Notes: a model not told the origin generated them from the sequence alone. A stretch of 64,000 nt of DNA from Argyresthia goedartella (GCA_949825045.1 OX463836.1:14112329-14176328), one strand, 5' to 3'. Shown: positions 1 to 10,860, counted from the stretch's first letter. Numbers and translations are program-made.

Positions 1-34
1 TTGCAATTCTGAGATGTCAAAACTAACTACAGCA

Positions 35-177
35 CTATTTTTAATTTGAGGCCAGAAATGTAAACAAACAACTGTCATTTTCTTGAACAAAACCGTTGAC
101 TTTGACATTCATATTATATTTTTTGTACGGGAAAATGACAGTTGTTTGCTTACATTTCTGGCCTTAAATTAAAAATT
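35..177. mobile_element. MITE-J copy 1 (foldback, no coding capacity)
   Basis: The two ends are inverted copies: TTTGAGGCCAGAAATGTAAAC on the left is matched by its complement near 150-167, with a second matching block GACAGTTGTTTG. The same element occurs at 57536-57689, where its borders can be read against an interrupted SINE. No ORF is present. The outermost bases are degraded, so the exact borders here are uncertain. Confidence 0.7.
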
Positions 178-756
178 ACACTTTAACAAAATAGACTAGC
201 CCTAGTCAGGTAAGCCCCTTTGACTGCCTTATGGGGAAAAGGCACGAGAGTGCAGGTGTGTGTATAGTTTTTGCTAAGGCACCACAGTAAAAACTGCTCC
301 GAAGTTGACCTCATTGCTAATGATAAACCTCTTTTCGCTCATGCGTGGTTGAAAAGAGGTTGTTAGCTTCGACGTGAGGTGCATAAGAACTCAAATTGAA
401 CAGATAATTTAACACCAATCGATATAAATCGACAAGGATTTATCGACACTGACGTTTCGGCATGGCGATGGTGGCGCCACGGTGACGAAACGGGTGTGAA
501 TTAAAAAAGACAAGTTTCTTTCGAACGTTATCCGTGTTACCACAACAAATATTAGACAGCGTTTAACCCCAAAACACACATCAAATCCCATACTCTTTTG
601 TTTTTAAACAAGTGTTGAACAGTAGTTTATTTTTTTGTGGTAAGGCCCTTTAAGTCGTCACTTATTTATTTACACTTAGTTATTTTTGGTTAGCGATGTT
701 TCTTCACGTTTACCAAAATATGTTATTAGCGACATAATTCTGAACATCGTTCTCTA
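178..756. other. Unassigned AT-rich spacer with one hairpin
   Basis: No gene or recognised repeat. At about 325-361 there is a hairpin with arms AACCTCTTTTC and GAAAAGAGGTT. The short minus-strand reading frame at 409-591 has no recognisable domain and looks like chance. Confidence 0.5.
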
Positions 757-1018
757 TACACGTGACATTTAATTAGCTGACCATATTTTGGGAAATTATA
801 GTACACATCAATATGAACAACTTTCCCCAAGAAACATATGGTCGCAAATGAAAAAAAGAACATCCCTCAGTACATTGACCCGATCAGCTGATTACAACTC
901 ACTATGGGAGACCCAATTTTTTTCGTTTGCGACCATATGTTTCTAGGGGAAAGTTGTTCATAATTATGGGTACTATCGTTCCCCAAAATATGGTCAACTA
1001 AGTAAATGTCACCTTGTA
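757..1018. mobile_element. MITE-K, long-arm foldback element
   Basis: An imperfect inverted repeat has arms of roughly 90 bases: about 762-850 against 925-1012. Both outer ends read GTGACATTTA and both arms contain GACCATATTTTGGG and AACAACTTTCCCC. The unpaired centre is about 70 bases. This is typical of a foldback MITE. No second copy is seen in the window, and no clear target duplication was found. Confidence 0.7.
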
Positions 1019-4000
1019 CAAAACCTACTGTGATTGCCATAGCCCTCCAACTCCGTAACAAATCGAAATAATCATGAAACAGCACTTTTTTTTTAAAACA
1101 AAAACGTAAATAATGCGTCATTTAGCAGGTGCATGACGAAGTCGGGCCTTCTCAGTGTCTTTGACCGACAAAAATGGTCACGGTTCGTTAAAGTCCGCTA
1201 GCACACATATTGTCATGCGGGAAATACAATAAAGCTACCGAACTATGTCATGCATGCCTACCTTTATCTTTTTGATTCTATGTAACGCAAAAAAACGAAA
1301 AAAAAATACATGAAGGTATTTTTTTTTTTTTTATTTTCCCAATTTTTATTTTGTATTTTCACGACAAACGGTACAGTAGCGTTCTTTCGCATTCCTTTGC
1401 AAGTTGAAATGTCAAAATTTCACATTTTAAAAACGTATATCTTGAAAACGTTACACTCCAGTTAGACTCTAGAAGAATATCATACTATATTTTTGTTTGT
1501 ATAAATATATTCTACCGAGTATACTACAAATTGAGATACAATTCGAGGTATAGTTAGGTGCCAAGTTAAAAACTCTTTATACCCCCAATAACACGACCAT
1601 ACGACCGATATTCTAGGTCTAGTAGGTCTGTATTAGTAATAATGTATTTAGTATATTAGTTTCCAGATTAGGTAAACGATTGAGAAGCTATTTTCATAAG
1701 TTTTCAATAATTTATATTTCAAATCATAATTTCTAGAACAGGCTATGCGCCATTTGATGATGATAATATGTAGTTCCCGGATGATGGCTGAGTCAGAATG
1801 AATGACAAACCAATTCAGATATTAGTTAACGACTTCTACGATAATTATTTCGTCGTAATTATAACGTGTCATCGTGTCAATTAAGTTATATACAAAATAA
1901 AATTCCGTACTCACATTTTTTTATATTGTAAAAAAAACCACTTCTTATGCTTTAAAATTTCGTCTTTATGCTGTGCGCAGGCGACGATATTTATGCTCCA
2001 GTGCGTTAAGTTTTTTTTAAGACTAACATAATCAGATGCCACACACACAATTCAACGTTGTAGAATAAAGAAATTATTTTATTTCATGTGCTTTAATTTA
2101 TATAAATTCCGTGTATTCCACCGTTAATTTAAAAAAAAAACACATAAAATTGTTGTCATTTATTATTTCAAAACGCAAGGAAACATATGTATGGCTAGAC
2201 AGTATGAAGTTTGAAAGTTAAAAAATCTAATAAGTTTCATGGCGGGAATTGTATTGCAACATTTTGAAACTTAATTGAAGAGAACACTGAAAAGTGATAC
2301 AACTAAAACAATGGAATATTCAAGTGACGAACGTATCATTTTGTCGCAAACGAAGAGAAAAGCATAACTCGGGCCTAAACGAGCCATTTTACCCCTCGAC
2401 TTAACTATCCACCCGAGCCTGGGGTTTGGGTGGATATTGAATGGCTTCTTTTATGCACTAGTTGTCCAATGTACTATTATACCTATGCAGGTATATTCAC
2501 CCTTTATCATTATTTTTTTAATCATTCCGTTGTCTTTTTATTTTAAAACATATTTCTTATAAAAATCATACGAGTTTTTTGTAACTGCCTTCACACATTT
2601 ATATGACTTACGAAGACGCAAACCAATGTTCACTTGTCGCTTCAATGTAAATCACTTTCATAACCGCAAGAAGTCACAACGCGAAAAGTTCAATCCAAAT
2701 GCATATTTCATAGTTGACCTCCTTTCCGTTACAACTCGTTATAAAAACCGCAAATTTAACACCAGATCTTGCGTTTTAATGTTTTGTACACAACGTAATA
2801 ACCAGAATTACGCAATAAGCACCACAACAACCAAAACTATAAATAAAGAAAAACACACTAACTTAGCTTTTTGTTCCTCTTCAAGGACGCGACCAATGTG
2901 GGAAAAAAGGTTATTGCAGTCATAGCCATTTTAATTTTTCCGAAAACGTTCCTTTTTCGAATAGGGCGCTCTGATTGGTCGGCTACAACAACGCCATCTC
3001 GGACAACGGTTTGTCAGTGACTGAAGCTAGTCGCACATACTATTTTGCTTCAGCGGGAAGGTAATTTGCTTTTTTTGTTATGATTCGTGTTGTCAAAGCC
3101 GCTCTGTCCGGTGAATCGATGATCGATTTTCACAACAATGCGTTCGATTGGCTAAGCTATTGAGTGAACGAGAAACATACACACACACCCAGCTACATCC
3201 ATATAATATAATGGAAAATTGACGCCTGTTCATATAGAATAGACTAGTAACTAGCTAAATACTGATATTCAGAGACAAATCATCTTCCGTCATGTTTAAG
3301 TATAATGACAGTCATTGACAGATCTTATACGAACCGCAAATGATCACATTAGGAAATCACCAAAGAACCATGAGGAACTAAACTAAACGATACGTTTTAA
3401 AATACAATAAAAAAAAGTTGTAATAACTTACAATTACCGGAATAAAACTAGACCAGATTTTGAAAGATTTATTTATACTTATTTATGATTTTGAAAGTTT
3501 GCGAGTGTAAACTCACACACAACAAAAATGGTCACTGTTATCATAAAATTGGTACATGTAAATCTAAACAATGTTTTAAATATATTTAACTTTATAGACA
3601 TGTCGTGCTTTTTAGAATTAATATTTTAACGTCAACATTCTGGCCAAGTTATACTATAAAAATCCTGTACCTATTATAAAATACCTAAACCCAAAAATCA
3701 AAAATGTACGCCATAATTTTTATATTAGACAACATGCGACATTAATGCTATATAAGTTACTGTTAATCTTATGGTAAGTTATTATTTAAGTTAAAATATA
3801 ACTTAACCCGTCTAGCGCGTTATTTTAAAATAGGCATAGCGATTTTGAATCTTAAGCCACGGTAATAAAATTCAAGTCGGCGGTACGAACGCGCTTGAAG
3901 GGTTACGGAGGATGCAACGCATCATGCGGCCTACCTAAAGTGACTATAAAACTGATAAGCTGAACAATAACTGCTCGTTCCACGTCCATCTTCTTTCAAT

Positions 4001-4131
4001 AATATTTATCTCTCAAGGGTATGGTTTGCAAAATTATCAGTCTGTTATTAAGGCTATCTGCATTGTCAACTTGATGCTGCTCTTCTTCATCCTGAGCCTT
4101 CCTGACAATGGAAACTAGAGATTTTTATACA
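1019..4131. other. Unassigned AT-rich spacer
   Basis: No coding region or repeat could be supported. The stretch has homopolymer runs near 1300-1335, a small hairpin at about 2407-2436 (ATCCACCC / GGGTGGAT) and two ATTGG boxes near 2972 and 3145, which alone do not establish a promoter. The 99-codon frame at 2626-2925 has low-complexity composition and no recognisable domain. Confidence 0.4.
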
Positions 4132-4418
4132 TAGAGTCTGGCAAACGAAAGCGTGACCTGAGAAAACGTGGTAGAATTCATAAAACCCCTATGTGGTATC
4201 ACTAACATAAATCACTACACTCCGTTCAGTTATTCAAAAGATCTTTGCCTCTCTTTCTGCTGTACGGAAGCGTTACAGCTAGAAAGAGAGACAGAGGTTT
4301 AGAATAACGGAACGGAGTGTGACTTCTATCACTTTGTCGTTTGACGTGCCTATAATATTGTTGCCATATTGAAACTTTTAAGAAAACTCCAGGTCACGCT
4401 TTCGTTTGCCAGACTCTA
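4132..4418. mobile_element. MITE-L, TA-flanked foldback element
   Basis: The outer arms GAGTCTGGCAAACGAAAG (from 4134) and the complementary CTTTCGTTTGCCAGACTC (to 4416) match exactly, and each is flanked outside by TA. A second inner pair, CACTCCGTTC and GAACGGAGTG with flanking AGAAAGAGAG-type blocks, lies at about 4219-4320. TA duplication and inverted ends are the pattern left by Tc1/mariner-type transposases. There is no ORF, so it is non-autonomous. Confidence 0.8.
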
Positions 4419-4594
4419 GCAGTGTTTAATTTATCAGATATTACTGTTAAGTTGGTAGTATGAAGCGTATTTGGTCGCATAGTGTCAAGAGCGTAAACAC
4501 GCTCGCAAAAAGTCAAAACAGCAGTCTCAAGGCAAAAACGCCATTTACTTACAGTTTGTTTGCTTTTAGACCACTCTTTTGCAATCGCAATTTA

Positions 4595-4983
4595 AATAAA
4601 ACCGGTCAAGTGCGAGTCTAACTCGCGGACGAAGGGCTCCGTAACACCGTACAATGTTCGGGATGGTGTGGAGTGAACAGTTTGGATTTACATAGCAAAA
4701 TGTTGTTTATGATGTTATTGGTGCGGCTACTTTTACACCATAAGTTTGTATGTGGTATTGAAAGAATTGTTGTATGGGAGCCCCCTTAAATATTTTTTTA
4801 ATCGCTGTTTTTTAATATTTGATGTTATAGCGGCAACAGAAACACATCATCTATGAATATTTCATCTGTCTAACTATCACGGTTCAAGAGATACAGCCTG
4901 GTGACAGGCGGACGGACGGACGGACAGCGGAGGCTTAGTAACAGGGTCCCGTTTGGCACCCTTCGGGTACGGAACCCTAAGAA
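4595..4983 (+). repeat. Rep-A, near full-length copy
   Basis: This dispersed repeat of about 390 bases starts ACCGGTCAAGTGCGAGTC and ends CGGGTACGGAACCCTAA, with internal TTGTATGTGGTATTGAAAG and GCGGCAACAGAAA. Other copies lie at 8320-9003 and 9250-10128 (both interrupted), 30172-30545, 40240-40465, 45440-45535 and 60543-60940. It has no coding capacity. I recognise it as a repeat type widespread in Lepidoptera but cannot assign its class. Confidence 0.75.
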
Positions 4984-5682
4984 ATATAGGTACCGTTATA
5001 CTAGCAATGGTTCGACTTTCTTACAGTGATTTTATAAGCATTATTTCTTAATATTACACTTGGATAATCGATGATCAGAAGCCGTACTCAGTACAGTGCA
5101 GGGCGAGAAAGTGAGTACGGCCAGTCATTGAATATTATTATAATATTCTAATGAATATGCTGTCCGTACCTCGGACGTAAGGCTGTGTGCAGACACCCTA
5201 TTGTCCTGTGCCACTGTTACGCCATTGTGTGGTCATCATAACGACATGATGATAACGGACTAATTCTGTGCCATTTATACGAATTATTATGCAAAGAAAG
5301 GTAGACATGGACATCAGTTTATTCACAACAAAACATCAACAGGAAAGTGGAAATGAAGTTATGGAAGACAACACATAGGTAGAGGAACATAAAAGAAAAT
5401 AGATGAAAATCGCATGTTTCGTTAGTGAAATGGCTCCAACTCAGCATATAATGCTACAGCAGAGCTGCGGCGCTGCATAAATTGCTTTGGCCCCACAGGC
5501 CCCCTAGGATACCCAGTGGGAAAACTGCCGCTACAATAAAGTGCCGCTTAAATGTCATATTGACGCTGTCAGTTACCTAGTGAGAGATGACAGCATGATC
5601 TTGAGAGTCCGTCAAAAATCTTTAAGTTGAACTCTGTGCATACGGCCGGGTTAAACTAAACGGGGTTGTATAACTATAATAA
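4984..5682. other. Unassigned spacer
   Basis: Apart from the short inverted repeat near 5081-5123 there is only a decayed stretch near 5470-5525 that resembles the 3' part of SINE-2 (GGCCCC, AGGATACCC). No gene is supported. Confidence 0.35.
5075..5130. repeat. Short inverted repeat
   Basis: Arms GCCGTACTCA and TGAGTACGGC are separated by about 23 bases. No known role. Confidence 0.5.
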
Positions 5683-6030
5683 TGTAGAACATTATGTCCC
5701 CACCCAGTGGCACGGTCCTTTAACCGGATACAAATAAGATTGAGCCATACTCCACCACGCTGGCTCAGTGAGGGTTGATGGAGGGATGTCGGGCTAGTGG
5801 CCAACCCTACTGTCAGATGTTTTCAAGCTGCCCTATTAGGGCCTCTGATACAGCTGTACGACTACTGCCACCGAGTAGTGATAGTAGCCGGGACCTACAG
5901 CTCAACGTGTCATCCGACACACGGAAGTGTCCGAAACAAATGCCACATAGAAACGGACACCCATCCGGAGCCCGTCTCGGCCATATGTTGCTACGCTATG
6001 TTGCGAATACCGATAGGCTACAGACATTTC
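5683..6030 (+). repeat. Rep-B copy
   Basis: Dispersed repeat containing TGAGCCATACTCCACCACGC, CCTATTAGGGCCTCTGA and AAACAAATGCCACATAGA. It is shared with 7784-7862, 28290-28620, 34557-34772 and 56545-56898, all in the same orientation. The overlapping 128- and 87-codon frames are accidental readings of the repeat: other copies carry indels and do not keep one frame. Confidence 0.75.
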
Positions 6031-6349
6031 GAGGTTAATCCACGGATTTTCCCAAAAAATATTTTTTTACCGGGAGACCAAATTATTGACCTTCAAGACA
6101 GACTTGCATTTTGTAATTGTACAAATACCCTCTTACAAAACAACATATTTGCTCAACTAAGTAATGGATATCCGGTCAAATAGTCAAGTTCTAAGTACAA
6201 CGCTGTTTCAATGAAAATCTGTTTGGAACAGAGGATGTTCAACAGTCCAAATTATCAACTCGAGCACGCGCACGCGCACAAGGGAGTGTTGAAATACCTG
6301 CTACTTAACATTGTGCCACAACTTATGGGTAATGTTTTAAAGACCTGTT

Positions 6350-6565
6350 ACATACATACATACGCTCATGCCTATTTCCCGGAAGAGGGGTAGGCAGAGA
6401 CCAAAAACATCCTGACATACATCTCTCTTCCTCAACATTCATAAGTCTCTTCATGCAAGCTCGCCGGTTATGGGTACTTCTATGGGTCTTTATAGGACCT
6501 TCTTGGGCGTCCCCGCCCGACGGCTCCTTTCACACCCGCTGTATAAATCTGTTTCGTCAATCTCC
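6350..6565 (-). pseudogene. LINE reverse-transcriptase C-terminal fragment
   Basis: The minus strand encodes NERRLTKQIYTAG followed by GRGRPRRSYKDP. This resembles the C-terminal tail of a LINE ORF common in Lepidoptera, where a basic (G)(R/K)GRPR(K/R) segment precedes the end of the protein. The frame breaks soon after, and nothing upstream of this tail (endonuclease or RT core) is present. The segment is a 5'-truncated, decayed retrotransposon copy. The clade is probably RTE-like, by recognition only. Confidence 0.55.
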
Positions 6566-7100
6566 TTTCATTCATCCTTTCAACGTTATTATTCAAGTTA
6601 AAAAAAACTGCTCCAAAAAAGCAAGCCAGTAAATTGCCTGTTTTAAACTCAAGATTCTTTGTATCCAAAATTCGCCTAAGTACGTTCTGATACTAAACTG
6701 AGCCTAAAAACCAAGATTAACTAACGACACAAAACACAATCCAGTACTCAAACTAACTCACAGTCACAAGTGAACAAAAATAACTGCTAGCTCAATGATC
6801 ATTGATCACGCACGAGTGTTCACTTCACGTCAATGTGCGGAAACGTCACGTACAGTCGCCTGCGCATCAAGGTTTGCATTCTGACCTCTATTGTCATTGT
6901 CAAACTGCATAACGCTAGAGAAGGGGCCTATGCCCAGCAGTGAGTATGATGATATGATGAGGACGCTAGATATAGAGAACAAATAAACTCGACGTAAGTT
7001 TTTTTTTTGCAGAATATCAATATTTCGTGGTATTTGCTGACGTAGTTTTCAAGATGGTTTGACCTTGTCAAACAGTAGGTTTTAATATCCGACGACTAGT
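6566..7100. other. Unassigned spacer apart from a LINE tail
   Basis: Only the LINE tail at 6913-6965 is recognised. The rest is AT-rich sequence with no supported feature. Confidence 0.4.
6913..6965 (+). mobile_element. LINE 3'-end tail fragment
   Basis: GGGCCTATGCCCAGCAGTG followed by a GATGAT-type run is the usual 3' terminus of a lepidopteran RTE-like LINE. Comparable tails are at 11700-11805 and 42010-42075. Confidence 0.5.
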
Positions 7101-7104
7101 AGAT

Positions 7105-7290
7105 TTTTTTTTTATTAAATTTGAAGCGTCTGTCGGTCGGTGTGTCTGTATGTCTGTCCGTGGCACCCCGATCAAACGGGTGGAGGGATTTTAATGCGGT
7201 TTTATGTAAATGGTAGAAGACTTTCCTGAGGTGGTTCTAAGATATATTTTACTAAAATCGGTTCAGCTCTTCAACGGTTATCTGTCTAAA
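7105..7290 (+). repeat. Rep-M copy
   Basis: The block AAGCGTCTGTCGGTCGGT and then CCGATCAAACGGGTGGA and ATCGGTTCAGCTC matches, in reverse complement, 61925-62105, and in part 53058-53112. It is non-coding. I recognise it as a repeat widespread in Lepidoptera; its class is unknown. Confidence 0.6.
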
Positions 7291-7372
7291 TAGGAAACAA
7301 GTGAACCAAATTTTTGCCGTGAGGTTTCATGATGTTTAACATTTTCAGACAGCTCTGACGGCCATGGAAACC

Positions 7373-7445
7373 ATCGAATCTCATGAGCTGCCGCGATGGG
7401 CTAACACCCTGTCACTCAAAATCGAGTATTGAATTTCTGGCTAAT
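7373..7445 (+). mobile_element. SINE-3 fragment (3' body)
   Basis: GCGATGGGCTA and AGTATTGAAT match the body of the full SINE-3 at 19075-19357. The tRNA-like head is absent. Confidence 0.55.
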
Positions 7446-7544
7446 CAGTCACAGTTGTAAACTATACAAAAAGGCGAAGGGGGTATTAGGGACATCAATC
7501 TGAACAACTTTCACTATGGAGCCGATAAGCCAACCCCCCCGTCA

Positions 7545-7705
7545 GAAGTTATAAAGCTGCTAGAGGTCCCGGGTTCGAACCCCAGCTGGGGATAAAGAAG
7601 AAAAAAACTGGTCTTGTAGGTTTATATGTGATGTTACTTTTTCTGGTTCCCACGATACAGGGTATCCTAGTGTGGGGCCAGAATGAGTCTGTATATAAAA
7701 AATAT
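7545..7705 (+). mobile_element. SINE-2 copy
   Basis: The B-box-like GGTTCGAACCC is followed by the family body (TCTGGTTCCCACGA, CAGGGTATCCTAGTGTGGGG) as in 49818-50002. The 5' head with the A box is decayed. Confidence 0.7.
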
Positions 7706-7783
7706 AAAAGATAAAAAATTGCCGAGACCTAAGCTTAGCGTTTCACCCGCTAAGCTAACAAGCTAGCGTTTCCGTTTCCACGG

Positions 7784-7862
7784 AAGCGCCCGAAACAAAT
7801 GCCACATAGACACGGGACGCCCATCTAGTTACAGTCTCTGCCAGATGTTGCTTAGCCCGCAC
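7784..7862 (+). repeat. Rep-B fragment
   Basis: CACGGAAGCGCCCGAAACAA and GCCACATAGACACG match the right part of Rep-B. Confidence 0.55.
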
Positions 7863-8091
7863 GATCGTGTTCATAATATCTTCTTGTTGTACAATATTTA
7901 CCAATAGCTTCTGGGTTACGTTACGTCACAATTTTCCCGAGTCATTGTTTGCTATGAGAATATTTACGTCATGCGATTTGTCTCTTTGCGTTTGACTTTG
8001 TCAATAATGGCTAGTGTTTTCATAGTTAACATTAGACTTGTAAGGAAAAAATATTTTTGAATTTACTGTTAGAATTCAAAAGTACCCATTA

Positions 8092-8290
8092 TGTATATAT
8101 GTCACCGGAAAATAATACGATCCGCAAGTTTATAAATTTCCTAATTTTTTTTCCGCAAGTTTATAAATATACTAACCTAACCTAACCTAACATAACCTAA
8201 CCTAACCTAATATAATCTAGAAGGAAGTTTATAAATTTCCTAGGAAATTTATAAACTTGCGGATCGTATTATTTTCCGGTGACATATACA
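8092..8290. mobile_element. MITE-N1: foldback enclosing a CCTAA array
   Basis: Arms of about 50 bases, near 8096-8142 and 8240-8287, are nearly perfect inverted copies. They contain GTCACCGGAAAATAATACG, GATCCGCAAGTTTATAAAT and then TTTCCTA. Inside lies 8172-8210, about eight CCTAA units with one CATAA variant. The outer ends TATATGTCACCG are shared with 43186-43490. It is non-coding. Confidence 0.8.
8172..8210. repeat. CCTAA (TTAGG-type) short array
   Basis: The run is CTAA, three CCTAA, one CATAA and three CCTAA. On the minus strand it reads TTAGG, the canonical insect telomere unit. It sits within a foldback element far from any visible chromosome end, so it is an interstitial array and not a telomere. 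Confidence 0.85.
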
Positions 8291-8319
8291 CCTATGGGAA
8301 AAGGTGTAAATTAAAAAAT

Positions 8320-9003
8320 AAAATTGGTAATGTGCGGGTCGGACTAGTATACGCAGGGTTCCGTACCGTCGTACAAGAAAACTTTACCATTAAAAATAAT
8401 AAATCAAAAACGGAATAATATTATATCCAAACGTGGAATCTATGATAGCGAAACAAATATCAAACCAATTGCGCCGCCACAACCATGTGATAAGCCGCGA
8501 AATCTACGATCACATATTTGAATCATATTATGGTTTGTTATATCGCGGCTGGTGTTAAAACACGCCGGCAACAAATATAATGACCACCAAAATATTTTAT
8601 TCCTACCCAAAATAGGTAAATGCTACCCAAAATGGGATAATGATCACCAAAAGTTGCAGAAAATATCAGGGCAAAATACTGGGGTAGCTTAAAAAATAGC
8701 CTTAAAAAATACTTAAAACATTAACTTAAGTACACAAAACATAAAAACAAGTTTGGTGATCATTTATCCAAACACAATTTGGTGGTCGTCGCTTCGAATT
8801 TATTGTTATTAAATTTTCGAATTTTTCGGTGATCGTTTTAACATAAGCCAAATACGTCTCTTGTATGGGGACCCCCTTTAATTTATAAAACCTCGTGTAT
8901 TTGTAGCGGCAACATAAATAGACATTCTGGGAAAATTCCAACTCTCTGTCTACATATTACGGCCCATGAGATGCAGCCAGGCACCCTTCAGATACGGAAC
9001 AAT
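8320..9003 (+). repeat. Rep-A, interrupted copy
   Basis: The left part (8320-8395: GTCGGACTAG then CAGGGTTCCGTACC) and the right part (8862-9003: GTATGGGGACCCCCTTTA, GCGGCAACATAAA, GATACGGAAC) are the two ends of Rep-A. MITE-F2 lies between them at about 8577-8862. Both parts are more diverged than the copy at 4595. Confidence 0.6.
8577..8862 (+). mobile_element. MITE-F2 copy lacking the central hairpin
   Basis: GACCACCAAAATATTTT, CAGGGCAAAATACTG, AAGTTTGGTGATCATTTAT and ACATAAGCCAAA occur in the same order as in 48520-48890. The GC-rich hairpin block (AAGGGGG...CCCCCTTT) of that copy is missing here. Confidence 0.65.
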
Positions 9004-9249
9004 AAAAAGAAATAACTCGTGCAGCACAGTACACGTCATTAAAGTAGGACTCGTGCTCAGAAAATTTGTCATCTATGGCAGGTTATAATAACCTCCTTTT
9101 GGGCTTCGCCCTAGTCCGCTAATAATTCACCAAGTTAAAAACTTAAAAATAGCCTTATTTTATCCTCCCCGGTTGAGATGATACATGAAAAGTCTTCATC
9201 ACTTTTGCTGCACGGAACTACAAGCCACAACATCATATATTTTTTTGTT

Positions 9250-10128
9250 TTTGTTGATTTTTACAAAAACTACTTTAATTTATAAAATCTCGTGTACATT
9301 CTTCACAAAACTATTAATTTATTTTGCTGTAGCGGCAACAGAAATACTCATTTTGTGAAAATTTCAACAGTCTACTGTAGTGTTATGCTACTTACATGTC
9401 ATTTTCCAGTATGTTCAGCTGGATACTTGCTGAGCTGTATAGCTGTATATTTCGTATCACCTTTATTTTCATAGGACCCTGTAACGTTTTAAACCATAAG
9501 AACACAATAACAAATCATTTTCACTTCGTATTTTCACACCATCAGCACTTCTAAATCGATAGCGAAGGGGTTTACCTTTGGTGACCTTGTATTTGGCTTT
9601 CTCCGAAACTCTGCAATCTCGGGCTTCGTGCGCGCTGGTACGCTACCTTTTTATCTATCGCTGTTATGTAGTTTTGGCTATGTGACCTTGTTATTTTCTC
9701 TATTACGAGCCTGAAACCAAAATCTGACATATTGCTATGTCGTTGTTTATCTGGTTGTCATGGCAATGTCCATTCAAACTCGTTAGCGGTCTGATATGTT
9801 TACTTCAATACTTTTACGAAAATACTTTTTCCCTCTTGGCCATTCACAAAAATTGCTTTTAATTTAAATAATTTTTAGAACTCTCCAAAAAGGGTATAAG
9901 AGCGGAACATTTCTGAAATTCTGGAGTCTCACTTCAAAAAAAAAAACGTGATACAAAATATCAAACTGTACAGCTCAGCAAGTATCCAGCTGAACAGACT
10001 GGAAAATGGCATGTTAGTAGCATAACACTACACTACTTATTACGGTGCGTGAGATTCAGCGAGCTGGCGGCCAGAAGGACGGACGGACGCGCGGAGGCTT
10101 CATTGCTAAGGTACGGAACCCTAAAAAA
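9250..10128 (+). repeat. Rep-A, interrupted by element O
   Basis: Left segment 9250-9375 carries GCGGCAACAGAAATACTC and AATTTCAACAGTCTAC. Right segment from 10033 carries TTATTACGGTGCGTGAGA, GGACGGACGGACG and GGTACGGAACCCTAA. Joined, they follow the order of an intact Rep-A. Element O occupies the gap. Confidence 0.75.
9376..10032. mobile_element. Element O: 657-bp DNA transposon relic with ~80-bp inverted ends
   Basis: The ends are inverted copies over about 80 bases: TGTAGTGTTATGCTACTTAC at the left and the complement of TGTAGTGTTATGCTACTAAC at the right, continuing through ATTTTCCAGT and TTCAGCTGGATACTTGCTG. CTAC occurs immediately outside both ends (9372-9375 and 10033-10036) but would occur once in uninterrupted Rep-A, which suggests a 4-bp target duplication. 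The interior (9460-9950) has no long ORF, so the copy is non-autonomous. The superfamily is not assigned; a 4-bp duplication without TTAA is uncommon. Confidence 0.85.
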
Positions 10129-10164
10129 CAGACACTCATGTCAGGTTTTTTCCCAAACAGGATG

Positions 10165-10265
10165 GCCGAGGCACAGTTGGCGTTTCGGGTGACAAGAGGA
10201 CTAACACATCGCCGCAGAACTGGAGATGCAAAGGTTTCCTCGCGATGTTTTCCATCGCGTCACAC
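10165..10265 (-). mobile_element. SINE-3 fragment
   Basis: GAGGCACAGTTG, CGGGTGACAAGAGGACTA, ATCGCCGCAG and TTTCCTCGCGATGTTTTCCA follow the order of the minus-strand SINE-3 at 33176-33457. Confidence 0.5.
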
Positions 10266-10444
10266 CAACATAGCCAGACATCTGCTAAGTCCATTCAAGG
10301 TAATGCTCAGGTTATTTTAGACAGACATTTGCCTATGATGAAGTCATCCATCTCGACAAATGCACAGTCGACCGCACGTAAGGCGTAACATATCCTTTGG
10401 TCTTGGATAGGAAATCTTGTCAACGATAAGAATAGCCACAAAGA

Positions 10445-10699
10445 CGACCCGAATGGCCGAGTCAGCAGTGACCCTGCCTACGAAGCCAAGGGTCCCGGGT
10501 TCGAGTCCCGGTGGGGGGAAATATTTGTTTGATGAGAACGGATGTTTGTACCCTAGTCATGGTTGTTTATCTATCTTAGTATAATATTTATCTATATAAG
10601 TATGTGTATCGTTGTCTAGTACCCAAGATACAGGGAATCCTAGTTTGGGGCTAGATCAATGTGTGTTAATAGTGTCCAAGGTATTATTATTATTATTAT
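10445..10699 (+). mobile_element. SINE-1 copy
   Basis: The tRNA-like head has an A box TGGCCGAGTCAG and a B box GGTTCGAGTCC. The body follows (ATATTTGTTTGATGAGAACG, TAGTTTGGGGCTAGATCAA), then GTCCAAGGTATT and an ATT tail. The length is about 255 bases. Pol III promoter boxes and a simple tail are the hallmarks of a tRNA-derived SINE. Confidence 0.9.
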
Positions 10700-10860
10700 G
10701 AAATGTTAAAAGCGTACATAATCAAAAGCGCAAATTGTCAAATGCCCAAAACCTTTAGTATGCTATGTAGGCTGAATGAAAAACTTATATTAGCAATCAC
10801 TAACAAAGTCCATGTCACATTTTTGGCACACTAACTGTCAAAAAATCATGACTTTTGCAG

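Noticed and set aside
2626..2925. 99-codon plus-strand ORF
   Set aside because: Low-complexity composition, no domain, no neighbouring exon or repeat support.
2972..3150. Promoter suggested by two ATTGG boxes
   Set aside because: Such pentamers are common by chance, and no TATA box, initiator or downstream coding region was found.
5775..6183. Overlapping ORFs of 87 and 128 codons
   Set aside because: They lie on Rep-B, whose other copies do not preserve the frame.
8172..8210. CCTAA array as a chromosome end
   Set aside because: It is short, imperfect and enclosed in a foldback element with ordinary sequence on both sides.
10445..10520. tRNA gene predicted from the A and B boxes
   Set aside because: The same sequence recurs 14 times with a common non-tRNA body and ATT tail, and the acceptor stem does not pair. 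It is a SINE head.
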